Below, one piece after another: positions 1 through 9,184 of a stretch of DNA of 64,000 nt (the first letter of the stretch is position 1; each line of letters starts with the position of its first letter). The notes below the pieces were generated by a model. It was not told the origin of the DNA. It worked only from the letters and a program-made list of their open reading frames with translations, and did no database searches. The position numbers and the translations under genes were made by a program. This DNA is from Streptomyces sp. NBC_01478 (GTDB taxonomy: Bacteria; Actinomycetota; Actinomycetes; Streptomycetales; Streptomycetaceae), in the NCBI RefSeq assembly GCF_036227225.1, contig NZ_CP109444.1, positions 7,483,501 through 7,547,500 on the forward strand, in the 5' to 3' direction.

Positions 1-702
1 TACCTGCAGAAGCCGCAGCTCGGAAAGGTCTTCTCGACCGAGTGGCTGGGCTACGACCAGCAGGGCCGCAGCGTCTACGCCCGGCTCATCTACGGCGCCC
101 GGGCCTCGATAGCCGTCGGCTTCGGCACCACGCTCGTCGTGACCATCGCGGGCGGTCTGATCGGCATGATGGCCGGCTACTTCGGCGGGATCATCGACTC
201 CGTCCTGTCGCGGTTCGTCGACGTGTTCTTCGGCATCCCGTTCCTGCTCGGCACCATGGTCGTCCTCAACTCCTTCCCGGAGCGCACCGCTTGGGTCGTC
301 ATCGGCGCCCTGGGCTTCTTCGGCTGGACCCAGTTGGCCCGCGTGATGCGCGGCGCGGTGATCACCACGAAGCAGTCCGACTACGTCCAGGCCGCCAAGG
401 CATTGGGCGCGAGCACCCCGCGCATCCTGTTCCGGCACATCCTGCCCAACACGCTGGCCCCGGTGATCGTCGTCGCGACCATCTCGCTCGGTGTCTACAT
501 CGGCTCCGAGGCCACGCTGTCCTTCCTGGGGCTCGGCCTGAACGGCGTCTCCTGGGGCAACGACATCTCCGACGGCGGCAGTTCGATCCGGATCGCCCAG
601 TGGATCATGCTCTACCCGTCGATCATGCTCACCATCACGGTGCTGGCATTCATCATGCTCGGCGAGGCGGTCCGCAACGCCCTCGACCCGAAGACGCGCT
701 GA
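1..702 (+). CDS. bldKC: Oligopeptide ABC transporter permease (DppC/OppC type), 5' end cut by window
   Basis: Channel subunit of a peptide importer in the cytoplasmic membrane. The frame is open from base 1, so the start codon and N-terminus lie left of the window; 233 codons remain. The fragment has several hydrophobic segments and the EAA loop that docks on the ATPases (QAAKALGASTPRILFRHILP, about fragment residues 128-148), and ends DPKTR-stop. Two ATPase genes follow after an 11-base gap containing a GAGGGAGG ribosome site, so this is the last permease of a five-gene operon. The family is certain. The symbol is inferred from order: in S. coelicolor, bldKC-D-E sits just before a second peptide-transport operon and mshB, as here. 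BldK takes up the extracellular peptide signal for aerial growth. Confidence 0.85.
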   Translation, partial: YLQKPQLGKVFSTEWLGYDQQGRSVYARLIYGARASIAVGFGTTLVVTIAGGLIGMMAGYFGGIIDSVLSRFVDVFFGIPFLLGTMVVLNSFPERTAWVVIGALGFFGWTQLARVMRGAVITTKQSDYVQAAKALGASTPRILFRHILPNTLAPVIVVATISLGVYIGSEATLSFLGLGLNGVSWGNDISDGGSSIRIAQWIMLYPSIMLTITVLAFIMLGEAVRNALDPKTR

Positions 703-713
703 GGGAGGCGTAC

Positions 714-1758
714 GTGACCATCATCGAAGAAGCAGCGCCGGTACCGGCGCCCCGCGACGGCGAGGACGCACCCCTCCTGGACGTGCGTGACCTGCACGTC
801 GAGTTCGTCACCCGCGAGGGTGTCGTACGGGCCGTCAACGGCGTCAACTACAACGTCCACGCCGGCGAGACCCTTGCCGTGCTCGGCGAGTCCGGCTCCG
901 GCAAGTCGGTGACCGCGCAGGCGATCATGGGCATCCTCGACATGCCGCCGGCCCGGATCCCACAGGGCAAGATCCTCTTCCGCGGCCAGGACATGCTCAC
1001 GATGTCCACCGAGGAGCGCCGCAAGATCCGCGGCCGGCGCATCGCCATGATCTTCCAGGACGCGCTCAGCTCGCTGAACCCGGTGCTCTCCGTGGGCTAC
1101 CAGATCGGCGAGTTGTTCCGCGTCCACCAGGGCCTCTCCAAGAAGGAGGCCAGGGCCAAGTCCATCGAGCTGATGGACCGGGTGAAGATCCCGGCCGCCG
1201 CGGCGCGGGTGAACGACTACCCGCACCAGTTCTCCGGCGGTATGCGCCAGCGCATCATGATCGCCATGGCGCTGGCCCTGGAGCCGGACCTGATCATCGC
1301 CGACGAGCCCACCACGGCCCTCGACGTGACCGTCCAGGCCCAGGTCATGGACCTGCTCGCGGAGTTGCAGCGCGAGTACCAGATGGGGCTCATCCTCATC
1401 ACCCACGACCTCGGCGTGGTCGCGGACGTCGCCGACAAGATCGCGGTGATGTACGCGGGCCGCATCGTGGAGACGGCACCGGTGCACGAGCTGTACAAGC
1501 GCCCGGCGCACCCCTACACCCGGGGGCTGCTCGACTCCATCCCGCGCCTGGACCAGAAGGGCCAGGAGCTCTACGCGATCAAGGGCCTGCCGCCCAACCT
1601 GCTGAAGATCCCGGCCGGTTGTGCCTTCAACCCGCGTTGCCCCAAGGCGCAGGACATCTGCCGTACGGAGGTCCCCGCGCTGGTTCCGGTGACCGAGCAG
1701 GACGGCACCGATCTGGTCGGCCGGGGTTCGGCCTGCCACTTCTGGAAGGAGACGATCC

Positions 1759-1766
<8 letters not shown>
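714..1766 (+). CDS. bldKD: Oligopeptide ABC transporter ATPase (DppD/OppD type)
   Basis: First nucleotide-binding subunit of the importer. The GTG start is chosen because GAGGGAGG lies 5 bases upstream; product 350 residues, normal for OppD. Visible motifs: Walker A GESGSGKS (about 58-65), Q-loop FQDALSS, signature FSGGMRQR, Walker [12 protein letters not shown] and the switch His in THDLG. The C-terminal oligopeptide-transporter domain has four Cys ([15 protein letters not shown], then GSAC). It overlaps the next gene by 8 bases (ATGGCTGA), indicating translational coupling. It is strongly similar to the ATPase starting at 13521, with a 59-base identical stretch (1215-1273). Symbol by synteny with the bldK operon. 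Confidence 0.88.
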
Positions 1767-2907
<1,141 letters not shown>

Positions 2908-2924
2908 TCCCTACGGCCACCACT

Positions 2925-2954
2925 GTTCCCGGCACCGTACGAGGTGCCGGGAAC
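2925..2954. terminator. Bidirectional terminator hairpin
   Basis: Perfect 12-base inverted repeat GTTCCCGGCACC / GGTGCCGGGAAC around a six-base loop. It lies between the + strand ATPase ending at 2907 and the - strand ATPase ending at 2963, so it can serve both. Confidence 0.75.
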
Positions 2955-2962
2955 CAGTGTTT

Positions 2963-3961
2963 TCAGACCGCGGGGTCCAGCACTCGCGCCCAATGACAGG
3001 CCACCTGCGCGTCCCCGCCGCCGCCCAGCACCTCCAGGTCCTCGGTCCGGCACCGGTGAGCCACTCCCGCCCGCTCCGCCTCCCCACTCGCCAGGATCTG
3101 GCAGCGCGCCCGGAACCGGCAGCCGGTCGGGATGCGGGACGGGTCCGGGGGCTCGCCGGACAGCACCACGGGATCGCCGGGCGCCTCGGGCAGCACCGAC
3201 AACAGGGCCTGGGTGTACGGGTGTCGAGGCGCCGTCAGCACCTGCTCGGCGTCCCCCGTCTCCACGATCCGGCCCAGGTACATCACCGCGACCCGGTCGG
3301 CGATGTTCCACGCCAGCCCGAGGTCGTGGGTCACCACCAGGGCGGCCAGGCCGAGTTCGGTGCGCAGTCGCAGCAGGAGGGCGAGGATCTCGCCGCGCAC
3401 GGAGGCGTCCAGCGAGGCCACCGGCTCGTCGGCGACGAGGAGTTCGGGCTCCAGGACGAGCGCACCGGCGATCACCACGCGCTGCCGCTGCCCGCCCGAC
3501 AGCTCGTGCGGATACCGCAGGAAGAACCGCTCGGGCGGCCGCAGCCCGGCCCGGCTCAACGCCCGTGCGACCACGGCCTGTTCATCGCCGACGCCCCCGT
3601 GGATCCGCAGCCCCTCGGCCACGGCGTCGTACACCGTGTGCCGGGGGTTGAGCGACCCGCTCGGGTCCTGGAGTACGAGCTGCACGCGTCTGCGGTACGC
3701 CTTCAGCGCCCGGGACGAGTAGCGCAGGGGCTGCCCGTCGAACGTGACCCGCCCCCCGGTCGGCGCCACCAGCCCGAGCAGCGACCGGGCCAACGTCGTC
3801 TTCCCGCACCCGGACTCACCGACGAGCGCCACGACCTCGCCCGCCCGGATGTCGAGATCGACCCCGTCCACGGCCCGAGCGGGCGTACCACCGCGCCGCG
3901 CGGGAAAGGCCACGTGCAGCCCTTGCGCGCTGAGGAGCGGTGCCGGTGGTGTCGTCGTCAT
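2963..3961 (-). CDS. Peptide ABC transporter ATPase (OppF type), last gene of the minus-strand operon
   Basis: Energises a dipeptide/oligopeptide importer. The ATG at 3961 is chosen because it overlaps the previous stop as ATGA and the protein then begins directly at the ABC core; 332 residues. Walker A GESGCGKT is at about 48-55, followed by LQDPSGSLNPR, signature LSGGQRQR, VADEPVASLD and THDLGLAW. The C-terminal domain has GCRFRARC and a final ACHW. It is clearly more divergent than the ATPases at 1759 and 14500, so this operon is not a simple recent copy of its neighbours. The substrate cannot be told from sequence. Confidence 0.88.
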   Translation of the reverse strand: MTTTPPAPLLSAQGLHVAFPARRGGTPARAVDGVDLDIRAGEVVALVGESGCGKTTLARSLLGLVAPTGGRVTFDGQPLRYSSRALKAYRRRVQLVLQDPSGSLNPRHTVYDAVAEGLRIHGGVGDEQAVVARALSRAGLRPPERFFLRYPHELSGGQRQRVVIAGALVLEPELLVADEPVASLDASVRGEILALLLRLRTELGLAALVVTHDLGLAWNIADRVAVMYLGRIVETGDAEQVLTAPRHPYTQALLSVLPEAPGDPVVLSGEPPDPSRIPTGCRFRARCQILASGEAERAGVAHRCRTEDLEVLGGGGDAQVACHWARVLDPAV

Positions 3962-4956
3962 GGCGCACTCCCCGTGTCCACGGCCCGCTCGGGCGCATCG
4001 ACAGTCAGTTCCCGCACATGGACACAGGCAGCCCGCCGCTCCCGCCCGGCCTCCCGGAGGGGCTGGTCCTCCGTCGCGCACGTCTCCAACGCCTCTGCGC
4101 AGCGCGGATGGAAGGCGCAGCCCGAGGGCAGTTCCGAGGGGTCGGGCGGGTCGCCGGGGAGGCCGTGGGGGGCGAAGCGGGAGGCCGGGTCGCCGATGTG
4201 GGGGAAGGAGGCGGACAGGGCCTTGCCGTAGGGGTGGAGGGCGTTTTCGTAGACCGCCCGGGCGGGGCCCTCCTCGATCACCCGGCCCGCGTACATGACC
4301 ACCAGGCGGTCGCAGAGGTCGGCGAGGATCGCGAGGTCGTGGCTGATCATCAGCAGGCCCACCTGCTGGTCCGTGACCAGGTCTCCGATCAGGCCCAGGA
4401 TCTGGGCCTGGATCATCACGTCCAGTGCGGTCGTCGGCTCGTCGGCGATGATCAGCTCGGGGGCGCAGGCCAGCGCCATGGCGATCATGACGCGTTGCCG
4501 CTGGCCGCCGGAGAGTTCGTGCGGGTACGCGGTCGCGCGGGCCGCCGGCAGCCCGGCCTGTTCCAGCAGTTCCCCGGCACGGCGCCTGGCCTGTGCCGCG
4601 GTCGCCCCCTGATGCAGCAGCACCGGTTCCGCGATCTGGTCGCCGATGCGGTGCACGGGGTTGAGGGAGTGCATCGCGCCCTGGAAGACGATCGAGGCAC
4701 CGGCCCAGCGGACCGCCCGCACCCGCCCCCAGCGCATCGTCAGCACGTCCTCCCCGTTCAGCAGGATCTCCCCGGAGACCCGGGTCCCCGGCGGCAGCAG
4801 CCGTAGCAGCGCGAGGGCCAGGGTGGACTTGCCGCAGCCCGACTCGCCTGCCACGCCCACTTTCCGACCGGCCGTCAGGGTCAGGTCGACACCCCGCACC
4901 GCCGCGATGCCGCCGGGGTACGTCACTTGCAGATTCCGGACCTCCAGGAGGGTCAA
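3958..4956 (-). CDS. Peptide ABC transporter ATPase (OppD type)
   Basis: Partner ATPase of the preceding entry, 332 residues. A TTG start is proposed: the stop of the upstream permease and this start overlap as TTGA (4953-4956), and the protein then begins LTLLEVRNLQ, where OppD proteins normally begin. A GGGGGTGG run just upstream can act as ribosome site. Walker A GESGCGKS is at about 37-44, then [31 protein letters not shown] and SHDLAILAD. Translation beginning further upstream would run antiparallel through permease sequence and is not credible. All four junctions at the 3' end of this operon are overlaps, typical of one transcript. Confidence 0.86.
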   Translation of the reverse strand: MTLLEVRNLQVTYPGGIAAVRGVDLTLTAGRKVGVAGESGCGKSTLALALLRLLPPGTRVSGEILLNGEDVLTMRWGRVRAVRWAGASIVFQGAMHSLNPVHRIGDQIAEPVLLHQGATAAQARRRAGELLEQAGLPAARATAYPHELSGGQRQRVMIAMALACAPELIIADEPTTALDVMIQAQILGLIGDLVTDQQVGLLMISHDLAILADLCDRLVVMYAGRVIEEGPARAVYENALHPYGKALSASFPHIGDPASRFAPHGLPGDPPDPSELPSGCAFHPRCAEALETCATEDQPLREAGRERRAACVHVRELTVDAPERAVDTGSAP

Positions 4957-5867
4957 CCCGCCACCCCCAGCCGGGGGTTGAGGACGGACTCCACCGCGCG
5001 TCCGCACAGCGTGAACGCCAGCGCGACCACGGCGATCGCGATGCCGGGCGGCACCAGATACCACCAGTCGCCGGAACTCACCGCGCCCGCCTCCCGGGCG
5101 TCCTGGAGCAGCCCGCCCCACGACACCACCGTGGGATCCCCGAGCCCCAGGAAGGCGAGGGTCGCCTCGGTGAGGATGGAGGTCGAGACCATCAGGGTCG
5201 TCTGGGCCAGGATCAGGGGCATCACGTTGGGCAGGACGTGCCGGGACATGACGTGCCAGTGGCCGCCGCCGAGCGCCCGGGCGCGTTCGATGTACGGCCG
5301 TGACTCCACCGCCAGCGTCTGCGCCCGCACCAGCCGGGCCGTGGTCGGCCAGGTCGTCACGCCGATCGCCAGGATCACCGTCCCGAGGGAGCGGGACATG
5401 ACGGTGGCCAGCGCGATCGCCAGCACCAGCGTCGGCATGACCAGGAACCAGTCGGTGATCCGCATCAGCACGGTCCCGTACGCGCCCCGGAAGTGCCCGG
5501 CGGTGATCCCGACCACCGCGCCGATCGCCACCGACAGCACCGCCGCGAGCAGTCCGACGAGCAGGGAGACCCGCGCTCCCCACACCACCAGGCCCAGCAG
5601 GTTGCGGCCGAACTGGTCGGTGCCCAGCGGGAATCGGGCGCTCGGACTCTCCAGCGGACCGCCCGGCGCGTCGGTCACGCTCGACACGTCGGAGCCGACC
5701 GTCAGCGGCGCGGTGAGCGCGACCAGCGCGAACAGACCGAGCGCGGCCAGTCCGACCAGCCCGGCCCGGTGGGTGCGGTAGCGCGTCCAGAACCGTACGG
5801 CGGACCGGCGGCGGCGCTGCCGGGCGAGCGCGCGCGGGCCGGCCTGTGCGACCGGGGGAGTGGTCAT
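4953..5867 (-). CDS. Peptide ABC transporter permease (DppC type)
   Basis: Second membrane subunit of the minus-strand importer, 304 residues from ATG 5867, which overlaps the upstream permease stop as ATGA. A basic N-terminus (ARQRRRRSAVRFWTRYR) precedes the first membrane helix, and about six hydrophobic segments follow. The EAA loop (ERARALGGGHWHVMSRHVLP) is intact. A segment beginning PLGTDQFGRNLLGLVVWGAR is the usual periplasmic entry to the transporter core in DppC proteins. Stop and next start share bases, consistent with tight co-translation. Confidence 0.87.
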   Translation of the reverse strand: MTTPPVAQAGPRALARQRRRRSAVRFWTRYRTHRAGLVGLAALGLFALVALTAPLTVGSDVSSVTDAPGGPLESPSARFPLGTDQFGRNLLGLVVWGARVSLLVGLLAAVLSVAIGAVVGITAGHFRGAYGTVLMRITDWFLVMPTLVLAIALATVMSRSLGTVILAIGVTTWPTTARLVRAQTLAVESRPYIERARALGGGHWHVMSRHVLPNVMPLILAQTTLMVSTSILTEATLAFLGLGDPTVVSWGGLLQDAREAGAVSSGDWWYLVPPGIAIAVVALAFTLCGRAVESVLNPRLGVAG

Positions 5868-6901
5868 CGGCCCACCCGGGGGTCGAGCAGCGGATACACC
5901 AGGTCCGCCAGTGTGTTCATGACGATCACCGCCGCGGCGAAGAAGAGGAACAGCCCCTGGACCAGGGGCAGATCGGGCACACTCAGGGCCTGGTAGAACA
6001 GCCCGCCCAGGCCCGGCCAGGAGAAGACCGTCTCCACCAGGATCACGCCCGCGACCGTACGGCCGAGGTTGACGAAGACGAGGGTGACGGTGGGCAGCAG
6101 CGCGTTCGGGACGGCGTGCCGGCGCCGGACCTGGTCGTCCCGAAGTCCCTTGGCCCGCGCGGTCGTCAGATAGTCGCTGCCCATCTCGTCGAGCAGCGCG
6201 GAGCGGGTGACCAGCAGCGTCTGCCCGTACTCGACGGCCACCAACGTGACCACGGGCAGCACCAGATGGTGGGCCACGTCCAGTACGTACGCGAGGCCCT
6301 CCTTGCCGCCGGTCTCCATGCCGCCGGTCGGGAACAGTCCGGGGACCGGGCCCACGCCCACGGAGAACACGATGATCAGCAGCAGCCCGAGCCAGAACGA
6401 CGGGACGGAGTAAAGGGTCAGCGCCAGACCGGTGTTGAGCCGGTCGGAGAGACTGCCGTTCCGCCATGCGGACCTGGTGCCGAGGAACATGCCGAGCGCG
6501 GTGTACAGCACGAAGGCCGTACCGGTGAGCAGCAGGGTGTTCGGCAGCGCCTCGCCGATCTTGTCGATCACGGGCGCCCGGAACTGGTACGACGTCCCGA
6601 GGTCGCCGGTGAGCGCCTTGCCGCAGTAGTCCGTGAACTGCTGCCACAGCGGCAGGTCGAGCCCGAACTCCCTGCGGTACTCGGCCAGTTGAGCGGCCGA
6701 GATCGGGCGGCCGCCGGTCATCGTCTTGACCGGGTCGCCCGGGATCAGCCGGAACAGGAAGAACCCGGTGACCAGCACGGCGAGCAACGAGACGACGGCG
6801 CCGCCCAGTTTGCCGCCGACGTAGCGGACGTAGCCGGACCGGGCGCCCGCCCCCGGTCCGGCCGTCTCCTCCACCGGTACGGATGTGACGTCAGTCGCCA
6901 T
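5864..6901 (-). CDS. Peptide ABC transporter permease (DppB type)
   Basis: First membrane subunit, 345 residues. ATG 6901 is used because residues upstream of it read as noise. The first helix follows a 30-residue N-terminal tail (VSLLAVLVTGFFLFRLIPGD). DppB hallmarks include the FGLDLPLWQQF stretch before the periplasmic region and the EAA-like loop TARAKGLRDDQVRRRHAVPN. The gap to the binding-protein gene upstream is 43 bases. The ribosome site is poor, so translation may partly depend on reading through from the gene before. Confidence 0.86.
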   Translation of the reverse strand: MATDVTSVPVEETAGPGAGARSGYVRYVGGKLGGAVVSLLAVLVTGFFLFRLIPGDPVKTMTGGRPISAAQLAEYRREFGLDLPLWQQFTDYCGKALTGDLGTSYQFRAPVIDKIGEALPNTLLLTGTAFVLYTALGMFLGTRSAWRNGSLSDRLNTGLALTLYSVPSFWLGLLLIIVFSVGVGPVPGLFPTGGMETGGKEGLAYVLDVAHHLVLPVVTLVAVEYGQTLLVTRSALLDEMGSDYLTTARAKGLRDDQVRRRHAVPNALLPTVTLVFVNLGRTVAGVILVETVFSWPGLGGLFYQALSVPDLPLVQGLFLFFAAAVIVMNTLADLVYPLLDPRVGR

Positions 6902-6944
6902 CAACGGCCGTCCCGCGCACCGCGGTTGAGGTTCGGTGCATCGG

Positions 6945-8825
6945 CTACTCCCGGTCCTCGGCGGTGGCCCGGCGCCGCAGCGCGAACAGCACCACCGCAC
7001 CGACGACCACCAGACCCCCGACGACGATGCCGGCGATCGCCCCGCCCGAGAGCCCGCCGGACGACGATCCGCCGGAGGCCGCGGGCACCGCGGACCACCA
7101 ACTCCAGTACCCGTCCTGGCCGTAGATGTTGCCCGCGGCGCTGGGCATCGTCTCGATGGACTTGATCTGGTCGGTGCGGTAGGCCTCGACGGCGTTCGGG
7201 TACGCCATGACGTTCATGTACCCGAGGTCGTACAGCCGGGACTCCATCTGCTTGACGAGGTCCGCCCGCTTGGCCGGGTCGTACTCGGCCAACTGCCGGG
7301 CGTAGAGCGCGTCGTACGTCTTGTCGCAGACGAAGTTGTCGGTCGCGCCGATGTCCTTGGGGGTCGCCGGGAGCGCCCCGCAGGTGTGGATGGACAGCAC
7401 GAAGTCCGGGTCGGGGTTGACGGACCAGCCGTCGAAGGCGAGGTCGTACTTGCCCGCGAGCCAGGGGTCGGTGACGTTGTCGAGGCAGTCGAGCGTCACG
7501 CCGATGCCGAGCTCGGCCCACCACTCCTTGAGGTACTGGCCGACCGCCTTGTCGTTCGGGTCGGTGGCGTGGCACAGCAGGCGGTAGGTGATCGGCTTGC
7601 CGTCCTTGCCGACGCGTTTGCCGTCGCCGTTCTTCTTGTAGCCCGCCCGGTCGAGGAGTTGGGCCGCCTTGGCCGGGTCGTAGGAGAGTTCCTGGCTCGC
7701 GGACGGTTTCCAGAAGTACGTCGAGAAGCGTGGCGGGAGGTAGCCCTCGCCCTCGGCGGCGTGGCCCTGGAACACCTTGTCGATGAGGGTCTCGCGGTCG
7801 ACCGCCATGAACAGGGCGTGCCGGACGTCCTCGTTCAGCAGGGAGGGGTCGCCGTCGCCGAAGTGCTGCCCGTTCTTCGCCTGGGCGCCCGGGTTGGTGG
7901 CGAGGGCGTAGAAGCGGCGGCCGGGGGCGTCGTTGACCTTGATGTTCTGCTCGCCCTTGAGGGAGGCGGCCTGAGCGGGAGTCAGGGAGGGGGAGCCGGC
8001 GACGAAGGAGACCTCGCCCTTGCGCAGCGCGGCCACCGCCGCGTCCTGGTCCTTGTAGTAGCGGAAGACGATCTCGTCGAACTTCGGTGCCCCGCGCCAG
8101 AAGGACTTGTTGGCCTTGAGCCGGACGTAGCTGTCGGCCTTGTAGCCGGTGAGGACGAACGGGCCGTTGCCGACGATCGGGAAGGTCTTGTCGTTGTTGA
8201 ACTTGGAGAGGTCGCCGGCCTTCTCCCAGATGTGCTTCGGCACGATCGGGACGTCGAGCGCGGTCATCGTGGCCTGCGGCTTCTTCAGCTTGACGACCAG
8301 TCGGGTGGGGCTCGGGGCGGTGACCTTCGCGAAGTTGGCGACGAAGCTGCCGTTGGCGGTGGCCGCGCCCGGGTCGGTCATCATCGTGTTGAACGTCCAG
8401 GCCGCGTCCTCGGCGGTGGCCTGCTGCCCGTCGGACCACTTGGAGTCCGAGCGGATCGTGTACGTCCAGGTCAGTTGGTCCGGCGACGACGTCCACTTGG
8501 TGGCCAGACCCGGGATCGTGTGGTTGTCCTTGGGGTCGTAGTTGGTGAGGTAGTCGTACATCAGCCGGCCGATGCTCGTGCTGACCAGGCGGCTCGCCAG
8601 GAACGGGCTCAAGGAGTCCACGCTCTGCGCGACGGCGACGGTGAGGACCTTGTCGCTCTCCTGGGCCTTGGCCTCGGCCTGTTGCGGTGCCGGATCGAGG
8701 GGGGTGGCGAGCGCCGCCGTGAGGGCCAGGGCGCCGGCCGCTCCGGCCACCAGCCGGTGTAAGTGACGGGGTCGCGGTCTTCTCGGGCGTGAGTGCTCTG
8801 TGCCGTTCCGGTCCTGAGTGCTCAT
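6945..8825 (-). CDS. Peptide-binding protein (SBP_bac_5) with C-terminal membrane anchor
   Basis: Extracellular ligand-binding subunit of the minus-strand importer, 626 residues from ATG 8825. The N-terminus has an Arg-rich stretch and a hydrophobic export signal (LVAGAAGALALTAALATPL) but no cysteine, so no lipobox. The central SBP_bac_5 fold is recognisable (for example GLATKWTSSPDQLTWTYTIR and GNGPFVLTGYK). The last 50 residues are a Ser/Gly linker, a membrane helix (about 20 residues beginning GAIAGIVVGGLVVVGAVVLF) and a basic tail RRRATAEDRE. This replaces the lipid anchor used by the binding protein at 9185. A promoter-like pair lies upstream at 8870-8899. Confidence 0.88.
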   Translation of the reverse strand: MSTQDRNGTEHSRPRRPRPRHLHRLVAGAAGALALTAALATPLDPAPQQAEAKAQESDKVLTVAVAQSVDSLSPFLASRLVSTSIGRLMYDYLTNYDPKDNHTIPGLATKWTSSPDQLTWTYTIRSDSKWSDGQQATAEDAAWTFNTMMTDPGAATANGSFVANFAKVTAPSPTRLVVKLKKPQATMTALDVPIVPKHIWEKAGDLSKFNNDKTFPIVGNGPFVLTGYKADSYVRLKANKSFWRGAPKFDEIVFRYYKDQDAAVAALRKGEVSFVAGSPSLTPAQAASLKGEQNIKVNDAPGRRFYALATNPGAQAKNGQHFGDGDPSLLNEDVRHALFMAVDRETLIDKVFQGHAAEGEGYLPPRFSTYFWKPSASQELSYDPAKAAQLLDRAGYKKNGDGKRVGKDGKPITYRLLCHATDPNDKAVGQYLKEWWAELGIGVTLDCLDNVTDPWLAGKYDLAFDGWSVNPDPDFVLSIHTCGALPATPKDIGATDNFVCDKTYDALYARQLAEYDPAKRADLVKQMESRLYDLGYMNVMAYPNAVEAYRTDQIKSIETMPSAAGNIYGQDGYWSWWSAVPAASGGSSSGGLSGGAIAGIVVGGLVVVGAVVLFALRRRATAEDRE

Positions 8826-8869
8826 GGTCCTGACCTCGCGCTGGTGACGCCGGGCTGGGTTGAAGAGTG

Positions 8870-8899
8870 TGTCTATCAGCGGCGGTCGGCGCCCGTCAA
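8870..8899 (-). promoter_or_regulatory. Candidate housekeeping promoter for the minus-strand peptide operon
   Basis: On the minus strand TTGACG (8899-8894) is followed after 18 bases by TAGACA (8875-8870), close to the principal sigma pattern TTGACN/TANNNT. It is 45 bases upstream of the ATG at 8825. Position and -35 quality are good; the -10 lacks the final T. Confidence 0.45.
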
Positions 8900-9110
8900 C
8901 GGTGCCTGAAAGCCCATGTGGCCTGCGAAAACAGGGAGTTGACGGACCGATTCGAGGTTTATTGGTCCACACCACTGAAGCGTGCCTGGTGGGGCCCTGG
9001 CAGTGCGGTCGGGGCCGCCCGGCCGGTGCCGTCACCCCTCCCGCGCGCGGCCTGTGCTGCATTCGGGTGACTGCGTGTGCGGGGTGCCCCATTTGTGCGG
9101 ATATTGGCCG

Positions 9111-9163
9111 GTAGTGGATCGGTGGTGGATCGGTAGTGGATCGATCTGGGTCGATCCGGGTCG
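9111..9163 (+). repeat. Short tandem repeats upstream of peptide-binding-protein gene
   Basis: Three head-to-tail 11-base units, GTAGTGGATCG, GTGGTGGATCG and GTAGTGGATCG, followed by two related 10-base units ending GGGTCG. A 7-base inverted repeat GGATCGA/TCGATCC (9138-9157) overlaps the end. The block ends about 10 bases before the ribosome site of the gene at 9185, so it probably lies in its leader or promoter. A regulator-binding array is possible; no function is shown. Confidence 0.7.
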
Positions 9164-9184
9164 GCTTTCCTGAGGAGGCACTCG

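Larger units (their letters stand above)
8826..9184. other. Divergent intergenic region between two peptide-binding-protein genes
   Basis: A 359-base gap separating the minus-strand operon from the plus-strand one. It holds the candidate minus promoter (8870-8899) and a cluster of short direct repeats next to the plus-strand gene (9111-9163). A second TTGACG at 8939-8944 points right, but has no good -10 after it. I see no gene here. Confidence 0.7.
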
